64,000 nucleotides of DNA from Nemertoderma westbladi (Eukaryota; Xenacoelomorpha; Nemertodermatida; Nemertodermatidae), in the NCBI GenBank assembly GCA_032718475.1, contig JAUCBJ010005230.1, positions 1-64,000 on the forward strand. The letters are read 5' to 3'. The translations under genes were made by a program, and so were the position numbers. Under the pieces are notes generated by a model, which did not search any database, was not told where the DNA came from, and saw only the letters and a program-made list of their open reading frames with translations. Shown piece after piece: positions 1 to 11,865 of this stretch (the stretch's first letter is position 1; each line of letters starts with the position of its first letter).

Positions 1-849
1 AGCCAATATCGAATAGTAATGTATAGTTATTAATAACTGTACAATTAATTAATTATACTGAGCAAATGATAAATTGTTTTGCTACAGTGTATGTAAACTA
101 CAATTCAGGGCTTGTTGCTTGTAGTAATCTCATTTAGTAGTTTTATTATTAAATTTCTGGATTACTTAACGCTCGTCTATGGACGAGCAGTAAATCAACC
201 TATTTATTTATCGCTCACTCTGTCTTGGTTACTATTAATAACAATGTATTATTAACTATTTTCTTGTTGCAGTTACCTAATATATAGGAAATTACCTAAT
301 ATAAGGTATTTATTTTTTATTAGCTAAGTATGTTCGTCAACATGATAGCTATTATTTTTACAATTCTAGTAAATTTTTGAAATAGTTCTAAATTAATATA
401 CTAGCGGAGCTAGTTTTTGAATGTTTTAAATTATTGTTCTAGAACATGTTTGCTGGTTTTTGAAAATGTTCCAGAATTTTTTTCTGTAACCTTTTTAAGA
501 GGTCTAGAACATAGTTCTAGAAATTTAGTATATAATAGCGAAAATGTTCGTGAATCGAGAGCAAAACATATAAATATAAGAAATGGCTACTAGTATCTAT
601 TAAACATCTTGTTAAGTGATCCAGAATTTAACAATAAAACAACATATTATATTGTGTATAATGTACCTTTATCGTACATCGGTCCCTCGTTTCAATATTT
701 CACTCACTCGCTTCGCTCGTTCGTGTAAATATTAACACTCGGGACCGGCGTGAGATAAAGTCCTACATTATTTCATTCCCTGCACTTTGTGTGGTAGTCT
801 CCCATTTTGAATTATGGTTTAAAAATTAATATTTAAGAATCCCACTCTC
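1..849. other. AT-rich non-coding stretch with one foldback
   Basis: I see no gene here. The stretch is AT-rich and holds one perfect GTTCTAGAAC palindrome (436-445). At about 660-769 there is an imperfect foldback: arms 660-709 and 716-769 pair around a short CTTCG loop, and the outer ends read AATGTACCTTTATC and GATAAAGTCCTACATT. It looks like a tiny MITE or a foldback relic. No transposase or target duplication is evident. Confidence 0.5.
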
Positions 850-2405
850 TCTTATTCCTTTTGACGCTTGACGCGTTCGCTTGACGAGTCCGATTGACGC
901 GTGCGCTTGACGCGTGCGCTTGACGCGTGCGCTTGACGCGTGCGCTTGACGCGTGCGCTTAACGCGTGCGCTTGACGCGTGCGCTTGACGCGTGCGCTTG
1001 ACGCGTGCGCTTGACGCGTGCGCTTGACGCGTGCGCTTGACGCGTGCGCTTGACGCGTGCGCTTGACGCGTGCGCTTGACGCGTCAGCTTGACGAGTCCG
1101 ATTGACACGTCCGCTTGACGAGTCCGATTGACGCGTCCGATTGACGAGTCCGATTGACGCGTCCGTTTGACGCGTCCGTTTGACGCGTCCGTTTGACGCG
1201 TCCGTTTGACGCGTCCGTTTGACGCGTCCGTTTGACGCGTCCGTTTGACGCGTCCGTTTGACGCGTCCGTTTGACGCGTCCGCTTGACAAGTCCGTTTGA
1301 CTTGTCCTATTGACGCGTCCGTTTGACGCGTCCGTTTGACGCGTCCGTTTGACGCGTCCGCTTGACGCGTCCGTTTGACGCGTCCGTTTGAGGCGTCCGC
1401 TTGGCGAGTCCGATTGACGCGTCCGCTTGACGCGTCCGTTTGGCGCGTCCGCCGGACGCTTCCGCTTGACGCGTCCACCTGAGGCGTCCGCTTGACGCGT
1501 CCGTTTGACGCGCCCGTTTGACGCGTCCGTTTGACGCGTCCGTTTGACGCGTCCGTTTGACGCGTCCGTTTGACGCGTCCGTTTGACGCGTCCGTTTGAC
1601 GCGTCCGCTTGACGAGTCCGTTTGACTTGTCCTATTGACGCGTCCGTTTGACGCGTCCGTTTGACGCGTCCGTTTGACGCGTCCGTTTGACGCGTCCGTT
1701 TGACGCGTCCGTTTGACGCGTCCGTTTGACGCGTCCGTTTGACGCGTCCGTTTGACGCGTCCGTTTGACGCGTCCGTTTGACGCGTCCGTTTGACGCGTC
1801 CGTTTGACGCGTCCGTTTGACGCGTCCGTTTGACGCGTCCGCTTGACAAGTCCGTTTGACTTGTCCTATTGACGCGTCCGTTTGACGCGTCCGTTTGACG
1901 CGTCCGTTTGACGCGTCCGCTTGACGCGTCCGCTTGACGCGTCCGTTTGACGCGTCCGTTTGAGGCGTCCGCTTGACGCGTCCGTTTGACGCGCCCGTTT
2001 GAAGCGTCCGTTTGACGCGTCCGTTTGACGCGTCCGTTTGACGCGTCCGTTTGACGCGTCCGTTTGACGCGTCCGCTTGACGAGTCCGTTTGACTTGTCC
2101 TATTGACGCGTCCGTTTGACGCGTCCGTTTGACGCGTCCGTTTGACGCGTCCGTTTGACGCGTCCGTTTGACGCGTCCGCTTGACGAGTCCGTTTGACTT
2201 GTCCTATTGACGCGTCCGTTTGACGCGTCCGTTTGACGCGTCCGTTTGACGCGTCCGTTTGACGCGTCCGTTTGACGCGTCCGTTTGACGCGTCCGTTTG
2301 ACGCGTCCGTTTGACGCGTCCGTTTGACGCGTCCGTTTGACGCGTCCGATTGACGCGTCCGATTGACGCGTCCGATTGACGAGTCCGCTTGACGCGTCCG
2401 CGTGA
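850..2405. repeat. 13-bp minisatellite (TTTGACGCGTCCG)n
   Basis: About 118 head-to-tail copies of a 13-bp unit, consensus GTCCGTTTGACGC, so nearly every unit has an ACGCGT (MluI) site and several CpGs. The first 230 bp use a CTTGACGCGTGCG variant; the rest is mostly TTTGACGCGTCCG. A variant block containing CTTGTCCTAT starts at 1301, 1626, 1860, 2094 and 2198. These are spaced 25, 18, 18 and 8 units, which shows segmental duplication inside the array. The long reading frames across it (13-residue repeats) follow from a 13-bp period with few stops and should not be called genes. Confidence 0.97.
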
Positions 2406-3145
2406 CGTTGGTTGGGGCTCCCCCGTGAAATTATATTCGAAACATTTTTTCGGATTGACTCCTTTTGTTGTGGTTGTTAATTTTTAGATCTAAAATTCAT
2501 AAACTAAATAAAACACCAAGCAAGGTCATCATCATACAGTATAAAATATGCTTATATCAGCAGATCGATGTATTCTAGAATATAGTGAGCAGGCCTTGTA
2601 TTGCAATCAATGGCCGCGCTGTTAAGTAACATCAGAGATATTCTAATATAACATAGGCCCTACACACTTTTATTTCTAACACAATTTTTGTTCATTCCGC
2701 ATGCCCACGGCGTTATTTGAGTTAATCTGTGCTCTAACAAGTATGTTTGATTTAATATTTAATAATAATTATATGATATTAATATAATATTAATAATGTA
2801 GCAGGGTTGTGGTATACTTTTATATTATATAATAACTGTAATAAAATATCGTAATTTTTGATCGTCGGATGTGCGGCATTCTAGTATTTCTTAATTGATT
2901 TTGTAATTTTTTGTTACTCTAGTGTTTGTAGCTTACATTTACAAACAATGCCTTTTTCATGATTAATAGATTAATAGATTCTTGATTATTAGTTTTATGT
3001 ATTTTAAATTTGTATATATTTGCCTAATATCGCGAGCGCAGCCGTATGTAATGCACGCATTTATCGTCTTAACTGATTATATTTCATGGATTCAAATTAT
3101 TTTGAATTATAACTTTAATTAACTCTTATTATTTAATTAATCTCT
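2406..3145. other. AT-rich intergenic stretch
   Basis: No open frame of note, no recognisable RNA gene and no clear repeat boundary. The stretch is strongly AT-rich with short palindromic TAATATTA runs around 2755-2800. Confidence 0.5.
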
Positions 3146-4500
3146 GGGCCGATTACGCAAAAAGTGGCCAAAATTGTGTCGACGTAATTTCGCCATTCCA
3201 TGAGCCATAACTCAGGATAAAATAACCCAAAGCATATAAACCTATATATATTTCTATAGAGCGAATTTTTATAGAGCGATCCCTAGATGGGGCAGCACTG
3301 TTTGGGCACAGTGCTTTAAATGCTGCAGCCTAGACCAACCCCGGCTTTTATCCTTCAGTGGTCGATTGGGAACCAAGGCAACTTGGGAAACAGAGTGAAA
3401 GGGTTTACTGTGGAAGATCACCCATGGTGGTGAACATGCATTCCTTGGCTTAACGAGCCTAAAAGATTCTTTCGAATTTCTTTCGAAACGACTTTCTTTC
3501 GACTATTTCGAATTTTCGCCCATTTTTTGGCATTGGTTTTAAGCAATTTGACATATATTTTCCTTGGATTACAAGCACGAAATGGACATATGATGCAATG
3601 TCTGATGCTAAGTTTTTGAGATATATACGACCATAACCAATTGTCAGTAAGAGATACTTCCAGTAAACTATATATCAGCTAAAAGCTTATTTTATGATCT
3701 ACAATCCAGTACTAGTATCCAGTTTTTTCCAGTACCAGTACTGGGGTACACTTCTTTATAGTTTTGTTTTTTGAGGAATAAATAATGCTACATGTTCGTT
3801 TTTATAAATTTTTTAGGTGTTGTAACGCTCGTATTTGAAGCATAACTTTTTATTGTGAAATGTGTTTGATTCAAGGTAAGTATTTTCCGAAAGATAATTT
3901 TATTGGCTATCCATACCAATACGAATGAACGCTAATCGATAAGTCCAGCAGAAATAATGCCCAAAAGTTTGCCTTGTAGTTTGTTAACGTCATGGGAAAT
4001 GTCCATATTGTAACGCCCTTATTTTTGCTCTAACTTTTCTTCCACAAATCGGATTTACTTAAATGTAAAGTTTCTTTATACCGCTTCTGAAAGCGCTATA
4101 ATGATATACAAGGTCAAGCTTTCACGTCAACCTAATGAGATTGCTAAGCATGTCCACAGTTGTCCTGCATGTAACGGTATGTAACGCATTGTAACGCTGT
4201 CTCACTTGTAAAGCATGCACAGAAAGATGTAACGCAAATAAACTGTCGTTACAGATGAGACATGTCCAAAACGTAACGCATGTTTAAACAAGGAAATTTA
4301 TATGAGACAAAGCGTTACCGACGAGACATACGTTTCTCGTTCATAACTTTTTTACTATTGGTAGAAAAAATGAACCATTATGAAATTTGAAATCAACACG
4401 CTAAGGGCTTTAGAAATATGTATGGTGTGATAGGGTTTGAGAAAATTTTGTTTTTTAATTTTTTAACCTGGAATTTGGCCATTTTTTGCGTAATCGACCC
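3146..4500. mobile_element. Non-autonomous TIR DNA transposon with GTAACGC motifs
   Basis: The ends are terminal inverted repeats: left GGGCCGATTACGCAAAAAGT, right (reverse complement) GGGTCGATTACGCAAAAAAT. Both continue into TGGCCAAA(A)TT, with about two differences over 29 bases. The flanks read ...TCT at the left and TCT... at the right, consistent with a 3-bp target duplication. GGG-starting ends plus a 3-bp duplication would fit PIF/Harbinger, but no transposase is present, so the superfamily is inference. The interior repeats GTAACGC seven times (3832, 4010, 4181, 4191, 4229, 4273 and a GTAACGG variant at 4171) and once inverted (4312). These may be subterminal protein-binding sites. 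It is not coding. Confidence 0.75.
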
Positions 4501-5040
4501 TCTATTCATTTGTCAACCTATTAATGCACGTTTGGTTACTATGGTTTTCAGCTAATTGCTAATTGTGCTAGACAGTTTAGAGACTATATTGAGATGGGTC
4601 CTCATACTTGGGTGCTTTCATCTAAAAAAACACTGGCTGCAATTATTTTGGTATTGTTGGAAAGCTGCAATCTGTATTCCTAGACTTTGGAATTCTATTT
4701 CAATAATTTCACTTTTACATGGCGTAACTGCCACACAAACTTAAATATATGTAGACGTCGTGGTTTCTTATTTTTGGGACACCATTTAATTTTGGCCTAT
4801 TTTTTAGATTTATTTGAACACTTTCATTATTCGGATCAAGTGCCTGTGTTCATTATAAAATTGTGTGTGCAATAATGGATAATCGATGACGTTTATAAGG
4901 TCATTGCCCTGCAGGTAGTTTACCACGTCAAGAAATCAATACAAATTGTATTCCAAAGCTATCTGTAGATTTCAGTGTTCCAAAGTTACCAAATCATCCT
5001 ACTGCACTGCGCCTAATATTAACTATCAACTATTCTAAAT
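4501..5040. other. Non-coding stretch
   Basis: Only short open frames with no recognisable similarity. No repeats were delimited. Confidence 0.4.
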
Positions 5041-5405
5041 AGGGTAGGTGCGCGAAAAATCTGTTGGGCTAGAAACGATTGAATAAGGGGTAAGAAGGTG
5101 CTCTGATCGAGTGGCGGGGTGTGTATTTTTTGTAAAAACACGAGTAAACAGTTAAAATGGCCGGTTTAACTAAGCGCGGGCGGGAAGCCAATTTTGAAAA
5201 TCTGCTGTGATGGCTGATACAGATTTTAATACGATAATTCTTTATCTTGGTTTCTATAGACATCGATTTTCGAACGATTCAAATACACATTTAATCTCAA
5301 TTATCTCAATTGAATTGGCTTATATCAATTGAAAGCGGAGAGTCTTGCGCATCTTTTCGACACTATAATTAATTAAATTCATAATGAGGAACATTGATAA
5401 ACTGT
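5041..5405 (+). repeat. Dispersed repeat family R1, copy 1
   Basis: This shares a long collinear alignment with 17670-18020. Shared blocks, in order, are AGGTGCGCGAAAAA, an ATCGAGTGG..GGGGTGTGT block, AAAACACGAG, GCGGGAAGCCAATTTTGAAA, ACACATTTAATCTCAAT, CAATTGAAAGCGGAG and TAATTAAATTCAT. It is a non-coding interspersed element of unknown class. Here the G-run is short (GGCGGGG); in the other copy it is expanded to about 24 G. Confidence 0.8.
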
Positions 5406-6136
5406 TGTCGCACACCAACCCTATTGAAACTCAATATTATCAAGTGCTAGGACAGTGATGTAGGCTAGATGATTTATAGTGGTCCTATAGTTGATTGTCA
5501 GCGACAATAGAGAGGTTGAGCTGCTTAACTCCTACCGACACACCCGGTGCTGTAATCCTACGGTGCGGTGTTGGCCTACCTGTAACGGTAGTAACAAACC
5601 TAACTCTATGCTGTACCCTATGGGCTCCAAATGTTTCTCACCCGTCTTATACAAATCACTTGCTTGATACAATGGAATTATAAAATATTTCCATTCTCAA
5701 ATAAAAATATATCACAAGATTTGTTATTTATTGATAGCAGTAGTTACATTTCCGACAATGGAGCAATGTTTCAATTTTGAAATTGATGTGATGAAAATGA
5801 TGTGTCTCCAAATCTAGAGCTATTTCTAAGATTACATCAGTGCTACTTTATTATACGTCACGGTGTAAAGAATTATTGTTATTTTTCTTTGTTAATTTTA
5901 TAGGATATTTTAAATAATGTGTGCTGGTAGGCCTAGAATTGAACCATCATATTATTGATTTATTCTCTATTTAATAGAACTAGTGTCTAGATTGTGATTG
6001 ATACTTAATATTCATTGCACATTATACGCCTCGCTAGAACTTACTAAAGTTATATTTATTGTTTACATATAATTATTCAACGGAATCGCATCGGAATTTC
6101 TCCCTTAAGTCCTTTTGTTATTCTCTTGAAGTGTTG
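5406..6136. other. Non-coding stretch
   Basis: No gene recognised. The only open frames are short and dispersed. Confidence 0.4.
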
Positions 6137-6479
6137 GTGCCTGCTGCTACTACTACTACTACGATCGGCATGCTGCATTGCAGCTGCCTTTTTAAGAATG
6201 CTGTGCCGGCTTGTCGACAAAATTGCGCCTGCACAACTCCCTATCACCCATGACATTTGCTAGATCATCCGCATCTTCAAGACCAGTGTCCTTTAAGATC
6301 CGTCTCAAGAAAGTCATGGGCTGTCCACCATGCTTATTCACTCCATAAGACTGCCAAAGCACAAGATTATGCACTGGCTGGTCATCACGGCGAAAGCAAT
6401 GTCCAGCAAAGCGAAGGCGGGTTTGTTCCAGTGTCAAACTTGGGGGAACCAATGAGACACCTCCAAGGTTAAGGTTCAA
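6137..6479 (-). mobile_element. RTE-like LINE, 3' fragment (inverted copy)
   Basis: A minus-strand fragment encoding the C-terminal end of a non-LTR retrotransposon polyprotein. The frame at 6192-6479 contains the family's GHCFRRDDQPVHN stretch and ends in DKPAQHS. It is nearly identical to the plus-strand end at 7850-8125. The 3' end is followed on the minus strand by a short GTA trinucleotide repeat, typical of RTE-like tails. It abuts head-to-head the plus-strand copy that begins at about 6480, so either two insertions lie side by side or a 5' inversion occurred during integration. Confidence 0.8.
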
Positions 6480-8165
6480 TCACCAACCGATCGCCTCAAT
6501 GGTTGGAAGGCCAACTTTGAAAAGCTCCTCAATAATGACAGGGTATTGCCTGATAACTTTATAGAAGTAAAAGTGTCTGAGTCTGTACTCCCAGATATTC
6601 CCATTGGCGATATCTCCTTTGCAGAAGTGAAGGCTGCTGCAAAGAGCATTAAGACCAATCGTGCCAGTGGAGTAGATGGTGTTCCCCCTGAGGTTTTTAA
6701 AATACCTGAATTTTTAAAGCTCATCTATCCCATCATAGTAAACATGTACCGAACAACAAGAGTGCCACAAGAAATGAAAACAAATAAGTTGGTGCCAGTT
6801 CCCAAGAAGGGCAACCTAACACTCTATGGTTCTTTTCGGGGAATCTCATTGATCTCGATTGCTGCAAAGCTATACAATAGAATTATATTAAATCCCATTG
6901 AGAGACTGCTCCGTTGAAATCAGAATGGTAAAGGTCGTGGGACCATGAAGCTCATTTTGGCACTTAGAAGGTTAAGAGTTATCAAAAAAGAAAGACAGGC
7001 ATCTGGCTGTTATCTTTGTTGACTTCTTCAAGGCCTTTGATTCAGTCTCTCGCTCACGTATGTTCAGCATACTTTCATTATATGGGATTCCTGATGAAAT
7101 TATTGCAGCAATCAGATGAGTATACGATGGTTCAACAACATTTGTGTCTACTGTTGACGGTGATACAGAACCATTTGAAGTGTTATGGTGCGTCCTCCAA
7201 GGAGACACACTTGCACCATTCTTGTTCATTATTGTGGTTGACTATGTTCTACGCATGTCCTTAGATCATCATAATGATGATGGAGTCATGATAACTCCAC
7301 CTACTGGCTCCAGAAGTCGAGGAAATCCTGCCAAGTACCTAACTGATCTAGACTTTGCTGATGACTTAGGAGTACTCTCAGAATCATTAGAGGGAGCCCA
7401 ACGGCTCCTCAGCTCATTAGAACAGGCTGCTTCTAGTGATGGTCTTTTTATTAACTCCAAAAAGACCAAAATTATGACAGTTAACTTTGAAAGTTCTCAG
7501 CAAGTCTCTGACCGGATGAGCATAAGCTCAAAGGATGGTATGCTTGAGCATGTGAACGACTTCTGTTACCTGGGATCATGGATCAGGTGAGGACCTTCGA
7601 ATACGTAAGGGAATGGCATGGGCAGCCTTGAATAGGCTTTCCAGGATTTGGTAATCACCGAGAATTAATCGGAAACTTAAGGTCCGATTATTTAGAGCAG
7701 CAATAGTTCCTGTACTCCTCTATGGAAGTCCATGCTGGGCTCTAATTGCTGAGGTCACCAAATCTCTGGATGGCACATTCACAAGAATGTTAAGCCGGGT
7801 TCATTGTGTCAAGTACAATGCAAACATCTCCAACCAGAAATTATATAACATTGGAGGTGTCTCATTGGTCCCCCCAAGCTTGACACTAGAACAAAATCGC
7901 CTCCGCTTTGCAGGACATTGCTTTCGCCGTGAGGACCAGCCAGTGCATAATCTTGTACTTTGGCAGCCTCATGGAGTGAATACGCATGGTGGACAGCCCA
8001 TGACTTTCTTGAGACGCAACTTAAAGGATACTGGCCTTGAAGATGCGGATGATCTAGCAAATGTCATGGGTGATAGGGAGTTGTGGCGGCGCAATTTTGT
8101 CGACAATCCGGCACAGCATTCTTAAAAATGCAGCTGCAATGCAGCATGCCGATCCTAGTAGTATC
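6480..8165 (+). mobile_element. RTE-like LINE (family 1), degenerate reverse transcriptase
   Basis: This is a 5'-truncated non-LTR retrotransposon. The reverse-transcriptase domain is readable in pieces. 6546-6917 holds the [12 protein letters not shown] block, then a [22 protein letters not shown] region. A palm segment around 7010-7260 is frame-shifted. 7144-7590 has the catalytic FADD motif within [16 protein letters not shown] and a YLGSWI end block. 7787-8125 holds the C-terminal [13 protein letters not shown] region. At least three frame breaks or stops separate the pieces, so it is dead. The wording of the motifs resembles the RTE clade, an assignment made from memory of family consensus rather than a search. 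A second copy of the same family lies at 56847-58380 on the minus strand. Confidence 0.88.
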
Positions 8166-9480
8166 CAAGGTAACTAACTAACTGGTAGTCAATGATCTAA
8201 AAATATGACAGAAATTTGCTTTAAATGGATTCTAACCATTTATTTGTGTGGAATTAATTTCGCATTAATTCCGCAAATCGCCAGGGCGACATATTTTCCA
8301 ACAAACTTTATATCGCACTGCGACATTATTTCTCAGTATGTCCCTACGCCATACATTTTACTATGTATGTCCAGTAGGCCCCCTATATCCAGTATGTCAC
8401 CACGTCATTATTAGGTTGTTCTAGAAAGTTTAGGTACATAACTACAAATAATTCACCACAAATAAATACAATTAGATTCGCCATTGTTCATAATTAACAC
8501 ATTAAAGCTTCTACGGCCATCATTTCGCTATTGTTACAAAACCACCTGGTAAAATTCGGTATAAAGTATAGCCTAATTAGAATTTAAAATGAATAAGTAT
8601 TCTTTTAAAAATTCACCTTTTATCCGCAAAAATGCGGACATAAAAGACTTTTAATAGTAATTATCTAATCTAATATAATTAAATAGTAATTATCCAATCA
8701 AAATTCCAAAAATGCTGTTTTAAAATGATTTATCCAATCAACGATCTTGAAGATTTTCTGTTGATTTTTCTTTATTTATTCTAGATAAGTAATTACTATG
8801 GTAATTATTAATAAATTTAGCATTAATATGTTTAGTTTGTAGGATCTTATGAACAAGTCTTAGCTAGTTTAATCAATTTTTTGGTTACTTTATTTGATTA
8901 ACGTTCTGGAAAATCACCTTCACTAACACAGTATAGCTAATTAATAGTAGCTAGTATTATTTAATTACACAATGGTGCAGAATTGACATCAAATTTGCGA
9001 TAACTTTGTAAAACTTCTAATTCAAAAGGGAATATTTTAAAGAAAGATTAAATGGTACACTGGTACTCAATGTACCTTCAACTTCTAATATTTGTATTTA
9101 ATATTATTCATAATTAATATTAGAATATTATAAATGTGGGTTGATTTTGGGCAAAAAGTAGTTTTTGTCCGCATCTTAACGGAGAAAAAGCATTTCCTCG
9201 TAATAGTAGAATGTGCATTTATTCCTCGGCTACGAGCACATTCTACTATTCACATTCTACTATTCTACTATTCACATTCTACTATTCCTCGAAAATGCGG
9301 ATAAAAAATTCGGACAAAAAAATATTACTTTCTTTTTGTAAAAGAAATAGTTAAAATAAATATCTTAGTAAAATGGATAATACAGTAATAAAATTATTTA
9401 AGAGCGGGCAAGATCCGATAGCGAGGGGCATTCATGACAGTACAAGACGTGATAAATGTAGGAACACCGTTGTGAGCGAT
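8166..9480. other. AT-rich non-coding stretch with short repeats
   Basis: No gene. TCCGCAAAAATGCGGA forms a perfect hairpin at about 8621-8640. A related element with GTCCGCAT and ATGCGGAT ends spans about 9165-9320. Inside it, a short direct repeat of CACATTCTACTATT runs 9236-9293. The same TCCGCATTTTT motif recurs at 63825-63905, so this is a small dispersed family. Confidence 0.5.
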
Positions 9481-9494
9481 ACCAACAAACACAG

Positions 9495-9800
9495 TTAACC
9501 GATCTCACGTGAAAAGGGCCTGAGTTTGGCATATTTTATGTTGGAATCCGTGTGCGGTCGTGCGTGCCGGTTCTTCTGACACGGTTTTTTCCAAGTGCTC
9601 GTTATGAAGGCTGGTCTGTTGGTATACCCTGCCCTGTCGAAGTTTAATTCCCGCTCTTGTCGGTAGGCTACATAAGCATCCCGGACATCAGGTTTGATAA
9701 GAGTTCTTCTGATGAGCTCTTCTGCAACGGTTTCCTCTCGGACCAGTTTACAAACCAGGGTTGAGGAGGCTGAAATGCGCAATCCCAGAGCCCGTTTAAT
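9495..9800 (-). CDS. Unassigned open frame, minus strand
   Basis: A minus-strand frame of roughly 100 codons, open from about 9800 to the stop at 9495. I do not recognise it. The composition looks protein-like, with charged and mixed residues, an early VREETVAEELIRR segment, and a basic Cys/His-containing C-terminus (KKPCQKNRHARPH). It has no ATG near the start, so it would have to be an internal or terminal exon (GCGCATTTCAG at its upstream side could serve as an acceptor) or a transposon remnant. No partner exon was found nearby. Confidence 0.3.
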   Translation of the reverse strand: MKRALGLRISASSTLVCKLVREETVAEELIRRTLIKPDVRDAYVAYRQERELNFDRAGYTNRPAFITSTWKKPCQKNRHARPHTDSNIKYAKLRPFSREIG

Positions 9801-9850
9801 AAATCACGACTTTACTTTATCTAATTCCTTCAAGTGATTGAGTTTCAGAA

Positions 9851-9870
9851 CCCCCCCCCCCCCCCCCCCC
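9851..9870. repeat. Poly-C tract
   Basis: A run of about 20 C residues. It is one of several long C or G homopolymers in the window and a likely site of length error in assembly. Confidence 0.9.
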
Positions 9871-10742
9871 GGTATTTGTACGACATTTTATAGCGCGGTA
9901 CTAATAGGGTTAAGGATCTCTAAAGGTCCCTCAAGTCAATATAGGTAATAGGACGAACTAACTGAGTAAACTAATTCGTAATTCAACTGAATCAAAATTG
10001 TTCTACATTGTCCCAAAGAATGTACACAAAATATATCCCTAGAAATATACATACATACATACAAAAACACAGTGTTAAGGTATGAAAATGATAAGAAAAT
10101 GTAATAAAACATACAGTAATACACTAATAATGTAATACATATTTCTTCACCATGGACATTATTAATTAATTTTTATTGAGTGCAATATAACTTTGGTCCA
10201 AGGCGTTCTAGAACGCCTTGCTTTGGTCGGATAAATGGTCATTTAAAAAACTTACAATTATTGATTTTAAAATATTAGCTATCCGTTTTTTAGTGCAATT
10301 ATATGACCTAAACAAATCGTGTATATCGTGTTTAAAGATTAATTCACAAACATAACCGGCATTACATGACATTCGTGGAACACGTAGACAATTTTGTTGT
10401 CTGTTTCGATATATAATAGGTAGAGACTTCCCATTGTAAGACGGCGACACATTAATTAAACATTTTTAAATAATTTTTTAAAAAAGTTCGGTTTTCACTC
10501 AGCCGCTTTATGTACCATTTTTTTCAACTTATCTGTTTTCGAAACATTTACAAGGAATTTACACATTCTAACCAAAACAATACACTAAAGTCAATTTGAA
10601 GACGTTACATTTTTATTTCTGGGATTTATCAGCTGTTATTTGCGTCGATTTTCCCAGAGAGGAATGACTTTTGATAGCGTCGAAAGTCCGCCCTTCCCTC
10701 ATATCTGTTGTTTTTTGGGTTGTTTTCGGTCAGTTTGATCAT
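9871..10742. other. AT-rich stretch upstream of ZC2HC1 gene 1
   Basis: No recognisable gene. A perfect 22-bp palindrome centred on GTTCTAGAAC lies at 10199-10220 (CAAGGCG at one end, CGCCTTG at the other). An open frame at 10208-10450 on the minus strand lacks an ATG and has no recognisable similarity. Confidence 0.4.
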
Positions 10743-10781
10743 TTTATCTAGATCTCGCCCCAGGGCGAGTTCTAGATAAAA
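10743..10781. promoter_or_regulatory. Hairpin about 170 bp upstream of ZC2HC1 gene 1
   Basis: Arms of about 17-18 bp, TTTATCTAGA-CTCGCCC and GGGCGAG-TCTAGATAAA, are separated by one or two bases. The hairpin lies upstream of the ATG at 10948 and could be in the promoter or 5' UTR. A regulatory role is only inferred from position. Confidence 0.35.
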
Positions 10782-10947
10782 CGGTACTACAGTACAGTAG
10801 GAAGGACCTTTGTTACCTTGTTAGTCTGTTACATTCAATGTAGAAAGAAGCTTAAATTCTATATCATATTTATCCGAGACAGGTCCATTATTATCTATAA
10901 ACGGGCAGCTACTAACTATATTTTTGTATTACAATACAATACACATA

Positions 10948-11410
10948 ATGGAAAACGTTAGAGTTCCCTGCAAATCCTGCGAGAGACAATTCGCTCCGGA
11001 TATCATTGAACGCCATCAGAAAATATGCGCTAAACAATCAAAAAAGAAAGCGCGTAAAGTATTTGATTCCTTAAAGCAGCGCGCAGTTGGATCGGATGTT
11101 CCTTTTCGAAGAGTTGCACCACCAGGGGTGCCTCCCCCGAAACAACCACCTCCGAAAACCAACTGGAAACAAACTCACAGCGAGTTTATAAACAACATTA
11201 GAGCAGCGAGGGATTTCCAGTACTGTCTGGACACGGGGAAACCACTACCGCCGCCACGGCCGGCTAGTGGACCTCCACCTGGATCTGTAAAGTGCGACGG
11301 TTGCGGACGTCATTTCAACCAGAAAGCGGCTGACCGCCACATTCCCCTTTGTACAGCGCGAGTAAAATCGTTGGGGAAACCCGTCCACGCCCCGGCGGGC
11401 TTTAAGAGAG
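10948..11410 (+). CDS. ZC2HC1-family zinc-finger protein, gene 1, exon 1
   Basis: This exon encodes residues 1-154 plus the first base of codon 155. It has two C2HC fingers of the form C-x2-C-x11-H-x3-C: Cys8, Cys11, His23, Cys27 and Cys116, Cys119, His131, Cys135. Between them lies the family's basic KKKARKVFDS motif and a proline-rich linker. The protein matches my knowledge of the ZC2HC1A/B (FAM164) family, whose biochemical role is poorly defined. The ATG at 10948 is the first in frame. The donor is GAG|GTAACG after 11410, in phase 1. The acceptor at 14243 restores the frame exactly, giving a 360-residue protein against about 325 in human ZC2HC1A (from memory). A single-exon paralogue lies at 23014-23979. 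Confidence 0.9.
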
Positions 11411-11538
11411 GTAACGGGGATGAGTGCTACTTCGCCATACGGGTAACCCAGCACCACTTCAAAAATAGTCCCTTTGTTTGGTCAGATTTTCATTGCTATT
11501 ATTAATTAAATTATCATTAAATTTGTATTGAATCAAAG

Positions 11539-11803
11539 TGGGCATTAGTTTGGCCTGGGGCCCCATTTTTTTTCACTGCATCTACGGTTATATAATTTAT
11601 ATAAAATATAAATATATATACAGTATTATTGTATATATATTATATATTTATTTATTTCGTATATATTTAACATATGTTTTTGTATTTTTTTGTATTTACA
11701 ATGTTTTAGAACAAGTCTCCTTGATATTATACATTCAAATTAACAACAAAATATGACGCCATAAAGTTTACAAAAATGGGGCCCCAGGCCACACTAATGC
11801 CTC
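11539..11803. mobile_element. MITE with GGCATTAG..GGGGCCCC ends
   Basis: A 265-bp AT-rich element bounded by inverted repeats of about 30 bp. The left arm (11541-11570) reads GGCATTAGTTTGGCCTGGGG then CCCCATTTTT; the right arm is its reverse complement with one or two changes. No coding capacity. The target duplication could not be fixed with certainty. Confidence 0.7.
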
Positions 11804-11865
11804 AAAATGTTCTAGAACATTACTGTTTATAATGTGTATACAGTGTAATGACTCGGGTACCCTCT

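Noticed and set aside
852-1849. Long open frames with 13-residue repeats on the minus strand
   Set aside because: They are translations of the 13-bp minisatellite, which is open in several frames, with no domain or unique flank.
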